Assembly: GCA_052031065.1 (NCBI GenBank)
Contig: JBPEXY010000182.1
Location: forward strand, 1 to 6,317
DNA: 6,317 nucleotides
Source: JBPEXY01 sp052031065
GTDB taxonomy: Bacteria; Pseudomonadota; Gammaproteobacteria; Immundisolibacterales; Immundisolibacteraceae
Direction: 5' to 3'
Of this stretch, positions 1 through 5,826 are shown piece by piece. The position numbers were made by a program, and so were the translations under genes. The first letter of the stretch is position 1. Each line of letters begins with the position of its first letter. Under the pieces are notes generated by a model, which was not told the origin of the DNA, did not search any database, and was given only the letters and a program-made list of their open reading frames with translations.

Positions 1-128
1 AGGAAAACCTCGGCCTGGCACCTGTGGATGTGGAAATCACCATCAAGGAGCAGCAGCCCTACCAATGGGGGTTTCGCGGCATGACCGGCGATGAGGCGAC
101 AGACCTTAACTACAAGGTGAAGGTTTGA
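1..128 (+). CDS. 3' end of a possible tautomerase-family protein (partial)
   Basis: An open frame enters from the left edge (first whole codon at 3) and ends at TGA 126-128, giving the last 41 residues. The tail reads through PVDVEITIKEQ, then WGFRGMTGDE, then LNYKVKV. A 'DVEITI..' strand followed by a W-G-x-R-G-x-x-G-D-E segment and a short final NYKV strand resembles the C-terminus of small tautomerase-superfamily (4-oxalocrotonate tautomerase-like) proteins as I remember them. The catalytic N-terminal proline such proteins carry would lie outside the window, so activity cannot be judged. It converges on the DUF3379 gene, with 74 bases between the two stop codons and no convincing terminator there. 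Coding status is well supported by the clean frame and stop; the family call is tentative. Confidence 0.5.
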   Translation, partial: ENLGLAPVDVEITIKEQQPYQWGFRGMTGDEATDLNYKVKV

Positions 129-202
129 CCTGGCTGGTTAAGGATTAAGTAGCGGGCAAAAAGAACCGAAAACGCCCATTCCGAGACCTCTTAACGACCC
201 AC

Positions 203-904
203 CTAAACAGCCAGTCTCACCGCCTGGCGCACCTGCTCTTCGGTAGTCTCCACCCAGTCGCTGCCGGCCGGCACCACCACCCCAACGCTACCTTTTCCTG
301 AGGGGAAGATCACCACCTGGTGACCATCGAACTGTTCACTCTGGCGTTCTTTTACCTGATGGTGGGGCATCAAAAACAGCGTGTAGCGCCCCATATCGGT
401 ATTGACCAGCATGTGCAGCGCGAGCCGCCCATGGATGCGGCAGTGGCCGGCATAGCGCACATCGGCCAGCGAGCCGTTTTGCTGGGCGTTACCAATCTGG
501 GCACCGAGTCCGGCGGCAATCTGGCTCACTTTTGCCAATGGCATTGGCGCATCGGCGGCGGTGCGGTAGGCGTGGGATTCGAGCGCGTGGGCCAGCAGCG
601 CCTGGTCCAGCGGCGCGGGGCCGTAAAAAAGCCTGAGTCCGCCGCCAATGGCCAACAGCAGGGTCGCGGCAATGGCGAAGTGACGAACTGTCCAGCGCGG
701 CGCGAAGGATTTACGCAGTTTTATACGTGACTGCAGACCTTCTGGCGCGGGAATTTTTAGTGCCTGCGCAAGTTGTGACTCAAACTGACTTTGCTTCTGA
801 TAAAAGCGCTGGCATTCACCGCAGTGTTCACGATGGTCATTGGCGTCGGCACCAAGTGCTAGCCCCTGTTCCAGGCAGGTACGGCGAAATTCAACACAGT
901 TCAC
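203..904 (-). CDS. DUF3379-type membrane anti-sigma factor
   Basis: This is a 233-residue protein, probably the inhibitor of the ECF sigma factor encoded just upstream. Its cytoplasmic N-terminus carries a zinc-anti-sigma motif H24-x3-C28-x2-C31, with C3 as a possible further ligand. A single hydrophobic segment at about residues 74-92, preceded by basic residues (R70, R74), should span the inner membrane. The remaining ~140 residues, outside the membrane, match the DUF3379 pattern as I recall it: 'LAHALESHAYR', a 'VRYAGHCRIHGRLALHMLV' stretch and a 'YTLFLMPHH' strand. Translation starts at GTG 904-902, which overlaps the sigma stop as GTGA, so the two are translationally coupled. That layout is typical of sigma/anti-sigma partners made in fixed ratio. 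The gene ends convergently with the partial gene at the left edge. The inducing signal cannot be read from the sequence. The ZAS motif and topology are seen; inhibition of the neighbouring sigma factor is inferred. Confidence 0.87.
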   Translation of the reverse strand: MNCVEFRRTCLEQGLALGADANDHREHCGECQRFYQKQSQFESQLAQALKIPAPEGLQSRIKLRKSFAPRWTVRHFAIAATLLLAIGGGLRLFYGPAPLDQALLAHALESHAYRTAADAPMPLAKVSQIAAGLGAQIGNAQQNGSLADVRYAGHCRIHGRLALHMLVNTDMGRYTLFLMPHHQVKERQSEQFDGHQVVIFPSGKGSVGVVVPAGSDWVETTEEQVRQAVRLAV

Positions 905-1443
905 TCTACTGCTCCCTGCCGGGCAGGTTCACCCTCTGCCGACATTAAGGTCATTAGCTGTTTGCGCGCGCGAAACACCCGTGTGTTCACTGTGCCTGGG
1001 GTGAGGTCCAGCATCTCGGCAATTTCATTGCTGCTGTAGCCGCCGATGACCTGCAGCATCAGCGGTTCACGGTACTCGTCGGCAAGCATGGCCATACATT
1101 GGCGCAGTTGCACCACCTGAGGGTCTATTTCGGCGTGCTGATCGGCAACTGCATCAAAATCATAATCGTCTTCAAACCTGGGAGTTTTACGCTCATACAG
1201 CCGTGCGTGTTCGCGACGCAGGATGGTAAACAGCCAAGTCTTGGCCGCCTTGTCGTCGCGCAACGCATGAAGCGATTTCCACGCCCGTAAAAAAGTCTCC
1301 TGCACGATATCTTCCGCGACCTGTTTACTGCGACTTAGCCAGTAGGCGTAACGGTAGAGATCGGTCGAGTAGACGGTGACCAGCGCGTCGTAGCGCTCCT
1401 GTTTTGAGCTGTTCATGTTGGATGTGACCGCAGCGTCTTTCAT
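901..1443 (-). CDS. ECF-family RNA polymerase sigma factor (partner of DUF3379 anti-sigma)
   Basis: A 180-residue two-domain sigma-70 family protein of ECF size. Region 2 spans about residues 18-85, with the core-binding helix around D45-IVQETFLRAW and the DNA-melting stretch 'KTWLFTILRREHARLYER'. A linker at about 86-110 is acidic (EDDYDFD). Region 4 spans about 111-165, with the helix-turn-helix 'YSSNEIAEMLDLTPGTVNTRVFRARKQL' split across 136-163, which reads the -35 element. Its TGA stop overlaps the GTG start of the anti-sigma gene, so they form an operon. The ATG at 1443-1441 gives the longest product but has only a weak GGCGG-like ribosome site; a second ATG at codon 10 (1416-1414) has none better. 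The promoter should lie in the 215-base divergent gap shared with the DUF4870 gene, but I could not identify a convincing ECF-type element there. Fold and class are secure; regulon unknown. Confidence 0.95.
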   Translation of the reverse strand: MKDAAVTSNMNSSKQERYDALVTVYSTDLYRYAYWLSRSKQVAEDIVQETFLRAWKSLHALRDDKAAKTWLFTILRREHARLYERKTPRFEDDYDFDAVADQHAEIDPQVVQLRQCMAMLADEYREPLMLQVIGGYSSNEIAEMLDLTPGTVNTRVFRARKQLMTLMSAEGEPARQGAVE

Positions 1444-1581
1444 TTAATTACACCGCCAGTTTATTTTTACGCCAGGCAAGGATACACAGCTTACCGTACA
1501 GACAATGGTGGGTTCAGCTAGAAACGGTCGGGCTGCCCCGACATCTGACTGCGAGTCTGCTTAGGAATCTGATTAATGCCC

Positions 1582-1610
1582 TTGTCGCAATCTATGCTCA
1601 GCACGATAAT
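1582..1610 (+). promoter_or_regulatory. Predicted sigma70-type promoter for the DUF4870 gene
   Basis: TTGTCG at 1582-1587 (4 of 6 matches to TTGACA) is followed after exactly 17 bases by GATAAT at 1605-1610 (5 of 6 matches to TATAAT). Initiation would fall near 1617, leaving a leader of about 42 bases with a GAGGG ribosome site at 1645-1649, nine bases before the ATG at 1659. Position, spacing and direction all fit the downstream gene. It is a sequence-only prediction. Confidence 0.6.
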
Positions 1611-1658
1611 CGCACTCTGGTATTCAATGTTTCAATCTTCTACCGAGGGCCGGTTACG

Positions 1659-2036
1659 ATGAATGAGATCACCCCAACTGATGATTCCCAGGCGACAGTC
1701 TCTGACGAGACGCTGGTGGTGGATCAGGAAAGTCGCAATCTGGCACTACTGATGTGGATTGGCACCATTTTCCTGAGCTTTATTCCGGGCCTGGTGGTTT
1801 ACCTGGTGAAACCAGACGATGGCTATCTGCAGGATCAGTCAAAGGAGGCCTTGAACTGGTCGATTACCGCAATCATCGGTTATTTTGCCGGCGCACTGCT
1901 GACGATTATCCTGATCGGCCCGCTGGTTATGTTCGCGGTGGGTGTTGTCAACCTGGTCTTTGGCGTGATGGGTGCAATGGCCTGCTCAAAGGGCGAAACC
2001 TACCGCGTGCCCTGGGCGTTGCGGCTAATCAAGTAA
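1659..2036 (+). CDS. DUF4870 domain-containing small membrane protein
   Basis: A 125-residue protein with a polar, acidic N-terminal tail (1-25) and three predicted membrane segments: about 28-50, 67-86 and 88-108. The stretch D59-QSKEALNWSIT, between the first and second segments, is the hallmark of DUF4870 (Tic20-like fold): a polar loop with 'K-E/Q-A-L-N-W/F' entering the second helix. A short cytoplasmic tail ends KGETYRVPWALRLIK, also typical. The biochemical role of this family is not established and the neighbours do not settle it. The ATG is preceded by GAGGG at 1645-1649 and by a good sigma70-like promoter. The gene is monocistronic: a divergent sigma operon lies to the left and a convergent aldo/keto reductase to the right. 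Family assignment is confident; function unknown. Confidence 0.9.
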   Translation: MNEITPTDDSQATVSDETLVVDQESRNLALLMWIGTIFLSFIPGLVVYLVKPDDGYLQDQSKEALNWSITAIIGYFAGALLTIILIGPLVMFAVGVVNLVFGVMGAMACSKGETYRVPWALRLIK

Positions 2037-2067
2037 TCCATTCCCAACCGCAGACAGCCTTCCCCGG

Positions 2068-2095
2068 TACGCCAGGCTTGTTGCCTGGCGTATTT
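2068..2095 (+). terminator. Hairpin terminator after the DUF4870 gene
   Basis: A perfect 10-bp stem, TACGCCAGGC (2068-2077) paired with GCCTGGCGTA (2083-2092), closes a 5-base loop and begins 32 bases after the stop codon. Only a short TTT run follows on the + strand and there is no T-run on the other strand, so intrinsic termination is more likely rightward and may be incomplete. It sits between convergent genes, the expected place for a terminator. Confidence 0.6.
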
Positions 2096-2102
2096 ACGCA
2101 GC

Positions 2103-3080
2103 TTATTTAAAAGAGTCGAGCGTCGGCTCAACCCCTTCGCCAGTGCCGTCCCAGGCGGCGATCTCGTCGACCTCCTGCTTCTGCTCCGGGGTCAGTTTCC
2201 AGCCAGCGGCGGCGGCATTTTGCTCCACCTGTTGCACACTCATGGTACCGGCGATGACCGAACTGACCTGGCGGTGGGCAAGCAGCCAGGCAATTGCCAG
2301 CTCCAGCACGGTGTGACCGTGATCCCCGGCCCAGGCGGAGAGCCTGGCCACTATCTCCTCATTGCGCTGGTTGCGTTTGCTGCGAATCACCGGGCTGTTG
2401 GCAGCACCGCGTGAGCCAGCAGGCGGGGGCTCGCCGGGGCGGTATTTGCCGCTGAGAAAACCACCCGCAAGGGGGAAATAGGGCAGAAACCCAACCTCAT
2501 ACTCAGCGCAAAAAGGCAGCAGCTCCAGCTCTACCTGGCGGCGTAGCAGGCTGAACTGGTTCTGCGCACTGACAAAGGGTGCCCAGTTATTCTCCCGCGC
2601 CACTTCATCAGCCTGCAGGTGGCGCCAGCTGGCGTAGTTACACTCGCCGATATAACGCACCTTGCCGGTGACGATCATCTGGCTGAGGGTGCCCATGATC
2701 ACATCATGGGGAATCTCGTCAGCGGGAAAATGAATCTGTAGCAGGTCGATTCGATCCGTCTTCAGCCGCCGCAGGCTGGTCTCCACGTGGTTACGAATTC
2801 GCGCCTCCGGCGATTCATCCCTGTCGAGCCCAAAAAAATGGAATTTGGTGGCAATCACAAACTCATCGCGGCAGCCCTGCAGCGCATCGCCGACAAACTC
2901 CTCGCTCTCGCCGTTGTTATAGAGATAGGCGGTGTCGATGAAGTTGATGCCCAGCTCCCGCGCCCGGGAGATATTCGCCTGCGATGCCTGGCGGTCGAGC
3001 CGCGGCGCACCAAAGACATTCCCGCCCAGCCCGACGGCGGATACCTTCAGATCAGAACGGCCAATGTTGCGATATTCCAT
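2103..3080 (-). CDS. Aldo/keto reductase
   Basis: A 325-residue soluble (alpha/beta)8-barrel oxidoreductase, full length for the family, expected to reduce aldehydes or ketones using NADPH. The catalytic tetrad is intact: D49 and Y54 in 'NFIDTAYLYNNGESE', K79 in 'FVIATKF' and H117 in 'LLQIHFP'. The N-terminus 'MEYRNIGRSDLKVSAVGLGG' and the 'GKVRYIGECNYASW' strand (139-152) are typical of the YajO/Tas-like, voltage-gated-K+-beta-related branch. The cofactor-binding C-terminal region includes 'VIRSKRNQRNEEIV' (231-244) and 'SSVIAGTMSVQQVEQN' (273-288), where GT-x-S contacts the NADP phosphate in relatives. A strong ribosome site (AGGGGGAG) lies about 9 bases before the ATG at 3080. The gene stands alone, convergent with DUF4870 and divergent from the ABM protein. 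The substrate cannot be predicted. Enzyme class is secure. Confidence 0.95.
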   Translation of the reverse strand: MEYRNIGRSDLKVSAVGLGGNVFGAPRLDRQASQANISRARELGINFIDTAYLYNNGESEEFVGDALQGCRDEFVIATKFHFFGLDRDESPEARIRNHVETSLRRLKTDRIDLLQIHFPADEIPHDVIMGTLSQMIVTGKVRYIGECNYASWRHLQADEVARENNWAPFVSAQNQFSLLRRQVELELLPFCAEYEVGFLPYFPLAGGFLSGKYRPGEPPPAGSRGAANSPVIRSKRNQRNEEIVARLSAWAGDHGHTVLELAIAWLLAHRQVSSVIAGTMSVQQVEQNAAAAGWKLTPEQKQEVDEIAAWDGTGEGVEPTLDSFK

Positions 3081-3228
3081 TGCTCTTACTCCCCCTGACT
3101 AGCTAATGCTGTTCAGAATTCCCCGGCTATTTATCAACCCAGGGTCTATCGCTTCCAGATCGCCGCCGGGTGTTCCCAGAGGCCCAATCGAATTTCTGGC
3201 CAACGCCTTCCTCCTTCACTCACCAACG

Positions 3229-3242
3229 GGAGGGTGCCCTCC
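3229..3242. repeat. Compact inverted repeat upstream of the ABM gene
   Basis: GGAGGG and CCCTCC are separated by only TG, giving a perfect 6-bp inverted repeat about 100 bases before the ABM start codon. The two-base loop makes an RNA hairpin of the full stem unlikely. A binding site for a dimeric regulator in the divergent region between the aldo/keto reductase and ABM genes is possible, but nothing else supports it. No convincing promoter was recognised in the 263-base gap. Confidence 0.25.
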
Positions 3243-3343
3243 AGGTTGATGGCTGTGAAAATCCCTGTGATGATGTGCAACAGCATAGCGGGCCATACCG
3301 TCTGCTAACAACCGGGCAGTCGAAGATAACGAGGAGATAGGAA

Positions 3344-3703
3344 ATGGCAGGAGTTCGCGTGGTAGTTACCATCAATTTCCCCAGTAGCGAGATCGCCGAG
3401 CAGGCGGCAGCGGGCATGGTCGAAGCCCACGCGCCGATCCGTGAGCGTGAGGGCGCGGTGCAGTACGAAGTGTTTCGCAGTGCAGAAGACCCGTGCAAAG
3501 TAGTGCTGATGGAGCATTGGGCCAATCGGGAGCTTTACGATAAACACTGGAAACAGCAACTGGCCGCCGGTGGACCGGATCTGGACCCGAGCGTGAAGAT
3601 GGGTATTGAGTTCTACAATTACGAAGAGTACGCCATCGACGAGGATGGCCACTGGATGCCGGCAGACCCTGCCGATCGCAGCAAAACCATCCGCTGGAAG
3701 TAA
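3344..3703 (+). CDS. ABM-domain protein (putative quinol-type monooxygenase)
   Basis: A 119-residue protein with the pattern of the antibiotic biosynthesis monooxygenase (ABM) fold, a dimeric ferredoxin-like barrel. After the first strand 'RVVVTINFP' comes a helix ending in E-A-H-A-P-I-R-E-R-E-G (27-37). The strand 'VQYEVFRSAEDPCKVVLMEHWAN' (positions 39-61, read in two parts) follows, then a helix with H68 ('YDKHW'). The E-x-W core at E57-H58-W59 and the later histidine are the usual signature. Family members include cofactor-free oxygenases of quinols, but many have no known substrate. The tail after about residue 95 (acidic, then 'WMPADPADRSKTIRWK') extends somewhat beyond the usual ~95-105 residues. 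A very good ribosome site, GAGGAGA, at 3331-3337 fixes the ATG. It appears monocistronic, ending at a strong terminator. Confidence 0.85.
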   Translation: MAGVRVVVTINFPSSEIAEQAAAGMVEAHAPIREREGAVQYEVFRSAEDPCKVVLMEHWANRELYDKHWKQQLAAGGPDLDPSVKMGIEFYNYEEYAIDEDGHWMPADPADRSKTIRWK

Positions 3704-3732
3704 CCAACCTTAAAGATTGGGAACTGGAAACT

Positions 3733-3760
3733 AAAAAGGGAGCCGTTGCTCCCTTTTTTT
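3733..3760. terminator. Bidirectional intrinsic terminator between convergent genes
   Basis: An 11-bp stem, AAAAAGGGAGC (3733-3743) with GCTCCCTTTTT (3748-3758), closes a CGTT loop and is followed by T-rich sequence to 3760. The A-run on the left becomes a U-tract for the opposite strand. One element can therefore end both the rightward ABM transcript, 30 bases after its stop, and the leftward methyltransferase transcript, about 40 bases after its stop. Confidence 0.92.
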
Positions 3761-3799
3761 GGGGGCTATTTGTGGACTAGCGGCAGCCAGCCAGAAGGC

Positions 3800-4444
3800 T
3801 CAGCCGGTAAAACAGCTCAGCTCCATATCGCCCACTGAGGTGGTGACAAACCGCGTATCAGCCGCAATTGCTGCTACATAGGGTGCGGCTGCTTCATGGT
3901 CGACATTGTCGGCGGCAACCAGCGCACCCGGCGCCAGGCGCGGTGCCATGAGTTCCAGCATCGGCAGGTAGAGGCTTTTCCAGCCATCGAGAAACAGCAT
4001 ATCGACCCGACCTTCGACCCCTTTCAGGGTCTCCAGCGCATCGCCTTCGAGTAACTGAACATGGTCCTGCAATCCAGCACGCTGGATCAGTTCGGCAATC
4101 GCCCGGCATTTGTCGGGGTGCACCTCAGTGGTCACCAGCCGGCCACCGGTGTCGCGCGCCGCCGCGCCAAGGTAGAGGGTACTAATGCCGTAGGAAGCGC
4201 CAAACTCCACCACCGTCTGGCTACCGCTGCTGCGCGCCAGGTTATATAGCAACTTGCCCTCTGCGGCGGAAACGCCGAGATAAAACTCACCCATGCGAAT
4301 CAGCGGATCGGGGCCACTGTTCTGGACAGGTGGTTCTGCCTGTTGCGCGGCCTTGCGGGCAGACCAGCGCTCCCCGTCCAGCGCAGCCTCTTTCTGCAGT
4401 CTATCCAGTTCCGCCCGGATCAGCGGATCGCTTAACGAATTCAT
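3800..4444 (-). CDS. Class I SAM-dependent O-methyltransferase
   Basis: A 214-residue Rossmann-fold methyltransferase resembling the small, often metal-dependent catechol/caffeoyl-CoA-type O-methyltransferases. The SAM-binding motif I is E80-F-G-A-S-Y-G (80-86). The ribose-binding acid is E107 in 'LVTTEVHPDKC', and D135 ('EGDAL') lies near the adenine. D153 ('LFLDGWKSLY') and D179-N180 ('LVAADNV') sit where the metal ligands occur in that family, so metal dependence is plausible. An N-terminal extension of about 50 residues precedes the 'GEFYLGVSAAEGKLLYNLA' entry helix and carries DPLIR twice (6-10 and 46-50). The ATG at 4444 has only a weak AAGG site about 10 bases upstream. It follows chrR on the same strand after 58 bases that hold a hairpin and a 14-bp palindrome, so it is either a distal operon member or separately controlled. 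Substrate unknown. Confidence 0.9.
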   Translation of the reverse strand: MNSLSDPLIRAELDRLQKEAALDGERWSARKAAQQAEPPVQNSGPDPLIRMGEFYLGVSAAEGKLLYNLARSSGSQTVVEFGASYGISTLYLGAAARDTGGRLVTTEVHPDKCRAIAELIQRAGLQDHVQLLEGDALETLKGVEGRVDMLFLDGWKSLYLPMLELMAPRLAPGALVAADNVDHEAAAPYVAAIAADTRFVTTSVGDMELSCFTG

Positions 4445-4470
4445 CAGTGTGACCTTATCCTAAATCGCAT

Positions 4471-4484
4471 TGGTGACGTCACCA
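4471..4484. promoter_or_regulatory. Perfect 14-bp palindrome upstream of the methyltransferase (possible operator)
   Basis: TGGTGACGTCACCA is an uninterrupted, perfectly symmetric 14-base palindrome, 26 bases before the methyltransferase start codon. With no loop it is poorly suited to an RNA hairpin, but it fits a binding site for a dimeric regulator. The outer TGGT/ACCA half-sites recall some GntR-type operators, though the spacing does not match one I know exactly. The binding factor is unknown and no regulator gene is adjacent apart from the sigma/anti-sigma pair. Confidence 0.4.
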
Positions 4485-4503
4485 GGCGCGTGAGCAACGC
4501 GCC
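4485..4503 (-). other. Hairpin overlapping the end of chrR
   Basis: A 7-bp GC-rich stem, GGCGCGT (4485-4491) with ACGCGCC (4497-4503), closes a GAGCA loop and touches the last base of the chrR stop codon. No T-run follows in the leftward direction, so this is not a typical intrinsic terminator. It could slow transcription, stabilise the upstream mRNA end, or be incidental. It directly abuts the 14-bp palindrome. Confidence 0.4.
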
Positions 4504-5153
4504 TAGAAGCCAAAAAATGGCTGTAACAGGCGCGGGACGATACCGCGAAAATGAAGCGGAGCATCAGTAGCGACCAGACAGATACACTCCTGATCGCGGT
4601 CGACTATCGGTTGGTGTTCAACGTCCGGATCGAGATCAGCCACATCACCAGGCTGGAAACGACCCAGCTCGTCACTGTAGGAGCCGGACAGCACCAGTGT
4701 CAGTTCACTGCCCTGATGACTGTGCAACGGCATACTGGTGCCTGGCGCTATCGCCAGCAGCCTCAACCCCTTGTCAAAACCGGGCACCCTCGCCTGACGC
4801 ATTCCAGGTCCGAGGGAGCGCCATTTCACAGCCTCCAGTCCGCCCTGAAGCTTTGACGCCAGCGGTTGCGGCAGTTCACCTGCGTCATCATGGATAATCG
4901 TCGGCAACATCTCGATGTCGTCATCCTGCAGTAGCGACATGAGCGCCTGCTTGCGTTCGGACTGGACGGGAAGCCTGGACAGGTTTGAATGGTCCAAAAG
5001 CGCACCACCAACATGTTCCGCAAAGTCCAGTTCCCGCTGACACTGCGGACACTGCTGCAGATGACAGCGCACCACCAGTTCCAACGCTTCATTGAGGTTG
5101 CCAGCAGCAAGCGCCATCAGGGTTGAATGATCAATATGATGATTGGGCTCCAT
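4503..5153 (-). CDS. chrR: ChrR-like zinc cupin anti-sigma factor
   Basis: A 216-residue cytoplasmic protein with two domains. The N-terminal anti-sigma domain (about 1-85) has H31-x3-C35-x2-C38 plus histidines at 5, 6 and 9. Rhodobacter sphaeroides ChrR uses H6, H31, C35 and C38 to hold zinc and bind its sigma factor, so the numbering agrees. The C-terminal cupin (about 105-200) has 'PLHSHQGSELTLVLSGSY' and 'GDVADLDPDVEHQP', giving H144, H146, E150 and H180, each three residues on from the Rhodobacter cupin ligands. No membrane segment is present. In the known system ChrR holds RpoE inactive until singlet oxygen or related oxidants trigger release. The ATG at 5153 lies two bases after the sigma stop, with an AGGTGAG ribosome site inside the sigma gene. 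Identity is strong from the paired motifs; the exact inducing signal here is inferred. Confidence 0.93.
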   Translation of the reverse strand: MEPNHHIDHSTLMALAAGNLNEALELVVRCHLQQCPQCQRELDFAEHVGGALLDHSNLSRLPVQSERKQALMSLLQDDDIEMLPTIIHDDAGELPQPLASKLQGGLEAVKWRSLGPGMRQARVPGFDKGLRLLAIAPGTSMPLHSHQGSELTLVLSGSYSDELGRFQPGDVADLDPDVEHQPIVDRDQECICLVATDAPLHFRGIVPRLLQPFFGF

Positions 5154-5155
5154 GC

Positions 5156-5731
5156 CTACTCACCTCGTTCGTCTACAGTGAACTGCGCCCGTAACTTCTT
5201 AAACGCCAGTCGCAAATTGGATTTGACCGTCCCCAGCGGAAGACCCAGTGCAGCCGATATTTCGCTGTGACTCTGGCCAAGAAAATAGGACGCGTAAATA
5301 ACGTCAGCCTGCAATTTGGGCAGTGCCTCAATGGCAAGCATCAGGCGCCGTTCATCACCACTGGGCTGGCTGTCGCCAGCCGGCGCCTCAAGTTCGAGCT
5401 CTTCAATCGGCAGGGTTGGTTGATTACCGCCGCGCACCTGCTGCCTGCGTAACCGGTCAATGTGCAGATTACGGGCAATCTGAAACAACCAGGTCGACAC
5501 CGCCGCTTTCGCCGGATCAAACTGCGCCGCCTTGCGCCATACCGCCAGCATTGCCTCCTGCACCACCTCTTCCAGCGCTTCGCTGGAGGTTCCCAGCCTG
5601 TAAAGGTAGCCATGCAGACGCGGGACGAAGTGATCGTACAGCAGCGCAAACGCCTCGCGGTCGCGCTGCTGCGCGACCCTGATTACAAGATCTGCCAGAT
5701 GGCTGGCAGAGGTCTGCGTGGACGGCTCCAA
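5156..5731 (-). CDS. rpoE: ECF sigma factor of the RpoE/ChrR (ECF11-like) type
   Basis: This sigma factor should direct polymerase to oxidative-stress promoters when freed from ChrR. I chose the TTG at 5731-5729 (191 residues) because AGGGAGG lies at 5746-5740, eight bases upstream. The longer options are worse: the ATG at 5788 has no ribosome site and sits only about four bases from the predicted transcript start, and the GTG at 5827 overlaps the promoter -35 box. From TTG as residue 1, region 2 covers about 12-98, including 'EEVVQEAMLAVWRKA' (54-68) and 'FDPAKAAVSTWLFQIARN' (71-88); the latter resembles 'FDPSRASVATWIFTIARN' as I recall it from Rhodobacter RpoE. Region 4 covers about 128-180, with helix-turn-helix 'SHSEISAALGLPLGTVKSNL' (154-173). 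The operon continues into chrR after two bases. Likely autoregulated. The symbol is by homology to Rhodobacter rpoE, not to enterobacterial rpoE. Confidence 0.93.
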   Translation of the reverse strand: MEPSTQTSASHLADLVIRVAQQRDREAFALLYDHFVPRLHGYLYRLGTSSEALEEVVQEAMLAVWRKAAQFDPAKAAVSTWLFQIARNLHIDRLRRQQVRGGNQPTLPIEELELEAPAGDSQPSGDERRLMLAIEALPKLQADVIYASYFLGQSHSEISAALGLPLGTVKSNLRLAFKKLRAQFTVDERGE

Positions 5732-5797
5732 GAGAGATGCCTCCCTGTCGGGTATTGGTAGTACAGCAAGAGAGTTGATTGCAGTCATAGTACCAGC

Positions 5798-5826
5798 GTT
5801 TACGCCACTAATCCGCCAGTGGATCA
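5798..5826 (-). promoter_or_regulatory. RpoE/ChrR-type promoter for the sigma-chrR operon
   Basis: Read leftward, TGATCC (5826-5821) is followed after 16 bases by CGTAAAC (5804-5798). This fits the Rhodobacter RpoE promoter as I recall it (TGATCC -35 and a TAA-containing -10 about 18 bases on). Transcription would begin near 5792, giving a leader of about 60 bases to the TTG start. It implies positive autoregulation of the sigma gene. The same pattern recurs in the opposite direction 60 bases away, which strengthens the call. Confidence 0.78.

Noticed and set aside
129..202. Possible terminator between the left-edge gene and the DUF3379 gene, from GTTAAG and CTTAAC arms about 50 bases apart.
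   Set aside because: The arms are short and far apart and no T-run follows, so no convincing terminator structure exists.
320..730. Rightward open frame of 136 codons inside the DUF3379 gene.
   Set aside because: Antisense shadow with no family resemblance; the minus-strand product has a coherent zinc motif and membrane helix.
1527..1542. Small hairpin GTCGGG-CTGC-CCCGAC in the divergent sigma/DUF4870 gap.
   Set aside because: A six-base stem without a T-run and not placed near a start codon; too common to interpret.
1468..2092. The 12-mer TTGCCTGGCGTA occurs on the minus strand at 1479-1468 and on the plus strand at 2081-2092, flanking the DUF4870 gene.
   Set aside because: A few matches of 12 bases are expected by chance in a window of this size, the flanking sequence differs, and one copy is already explained as a terminator arm.
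3246..3274. TTGATG-N17-GATGAT as a promoter for the ABM gene.
   Set aside because: Spacing is ideal, but the -10 matches only four of six bases and other weak candidates exist in the gap.
3249..3308. Short rightward frame (19 codons plus stop) in the gap before the ABM gene.
   Set aside because: No ribosome site at proper spacing, no resemblance to a leader peptide, and length expected by chance.
3220..3525. Leftward open frame of about 100 codons overlapping the ABM gene start.
   Set aside because: It is the shadow of the ABM coding sequence, has no recognisable domain, and crosses a strong ribosome site used by the opposite strand.
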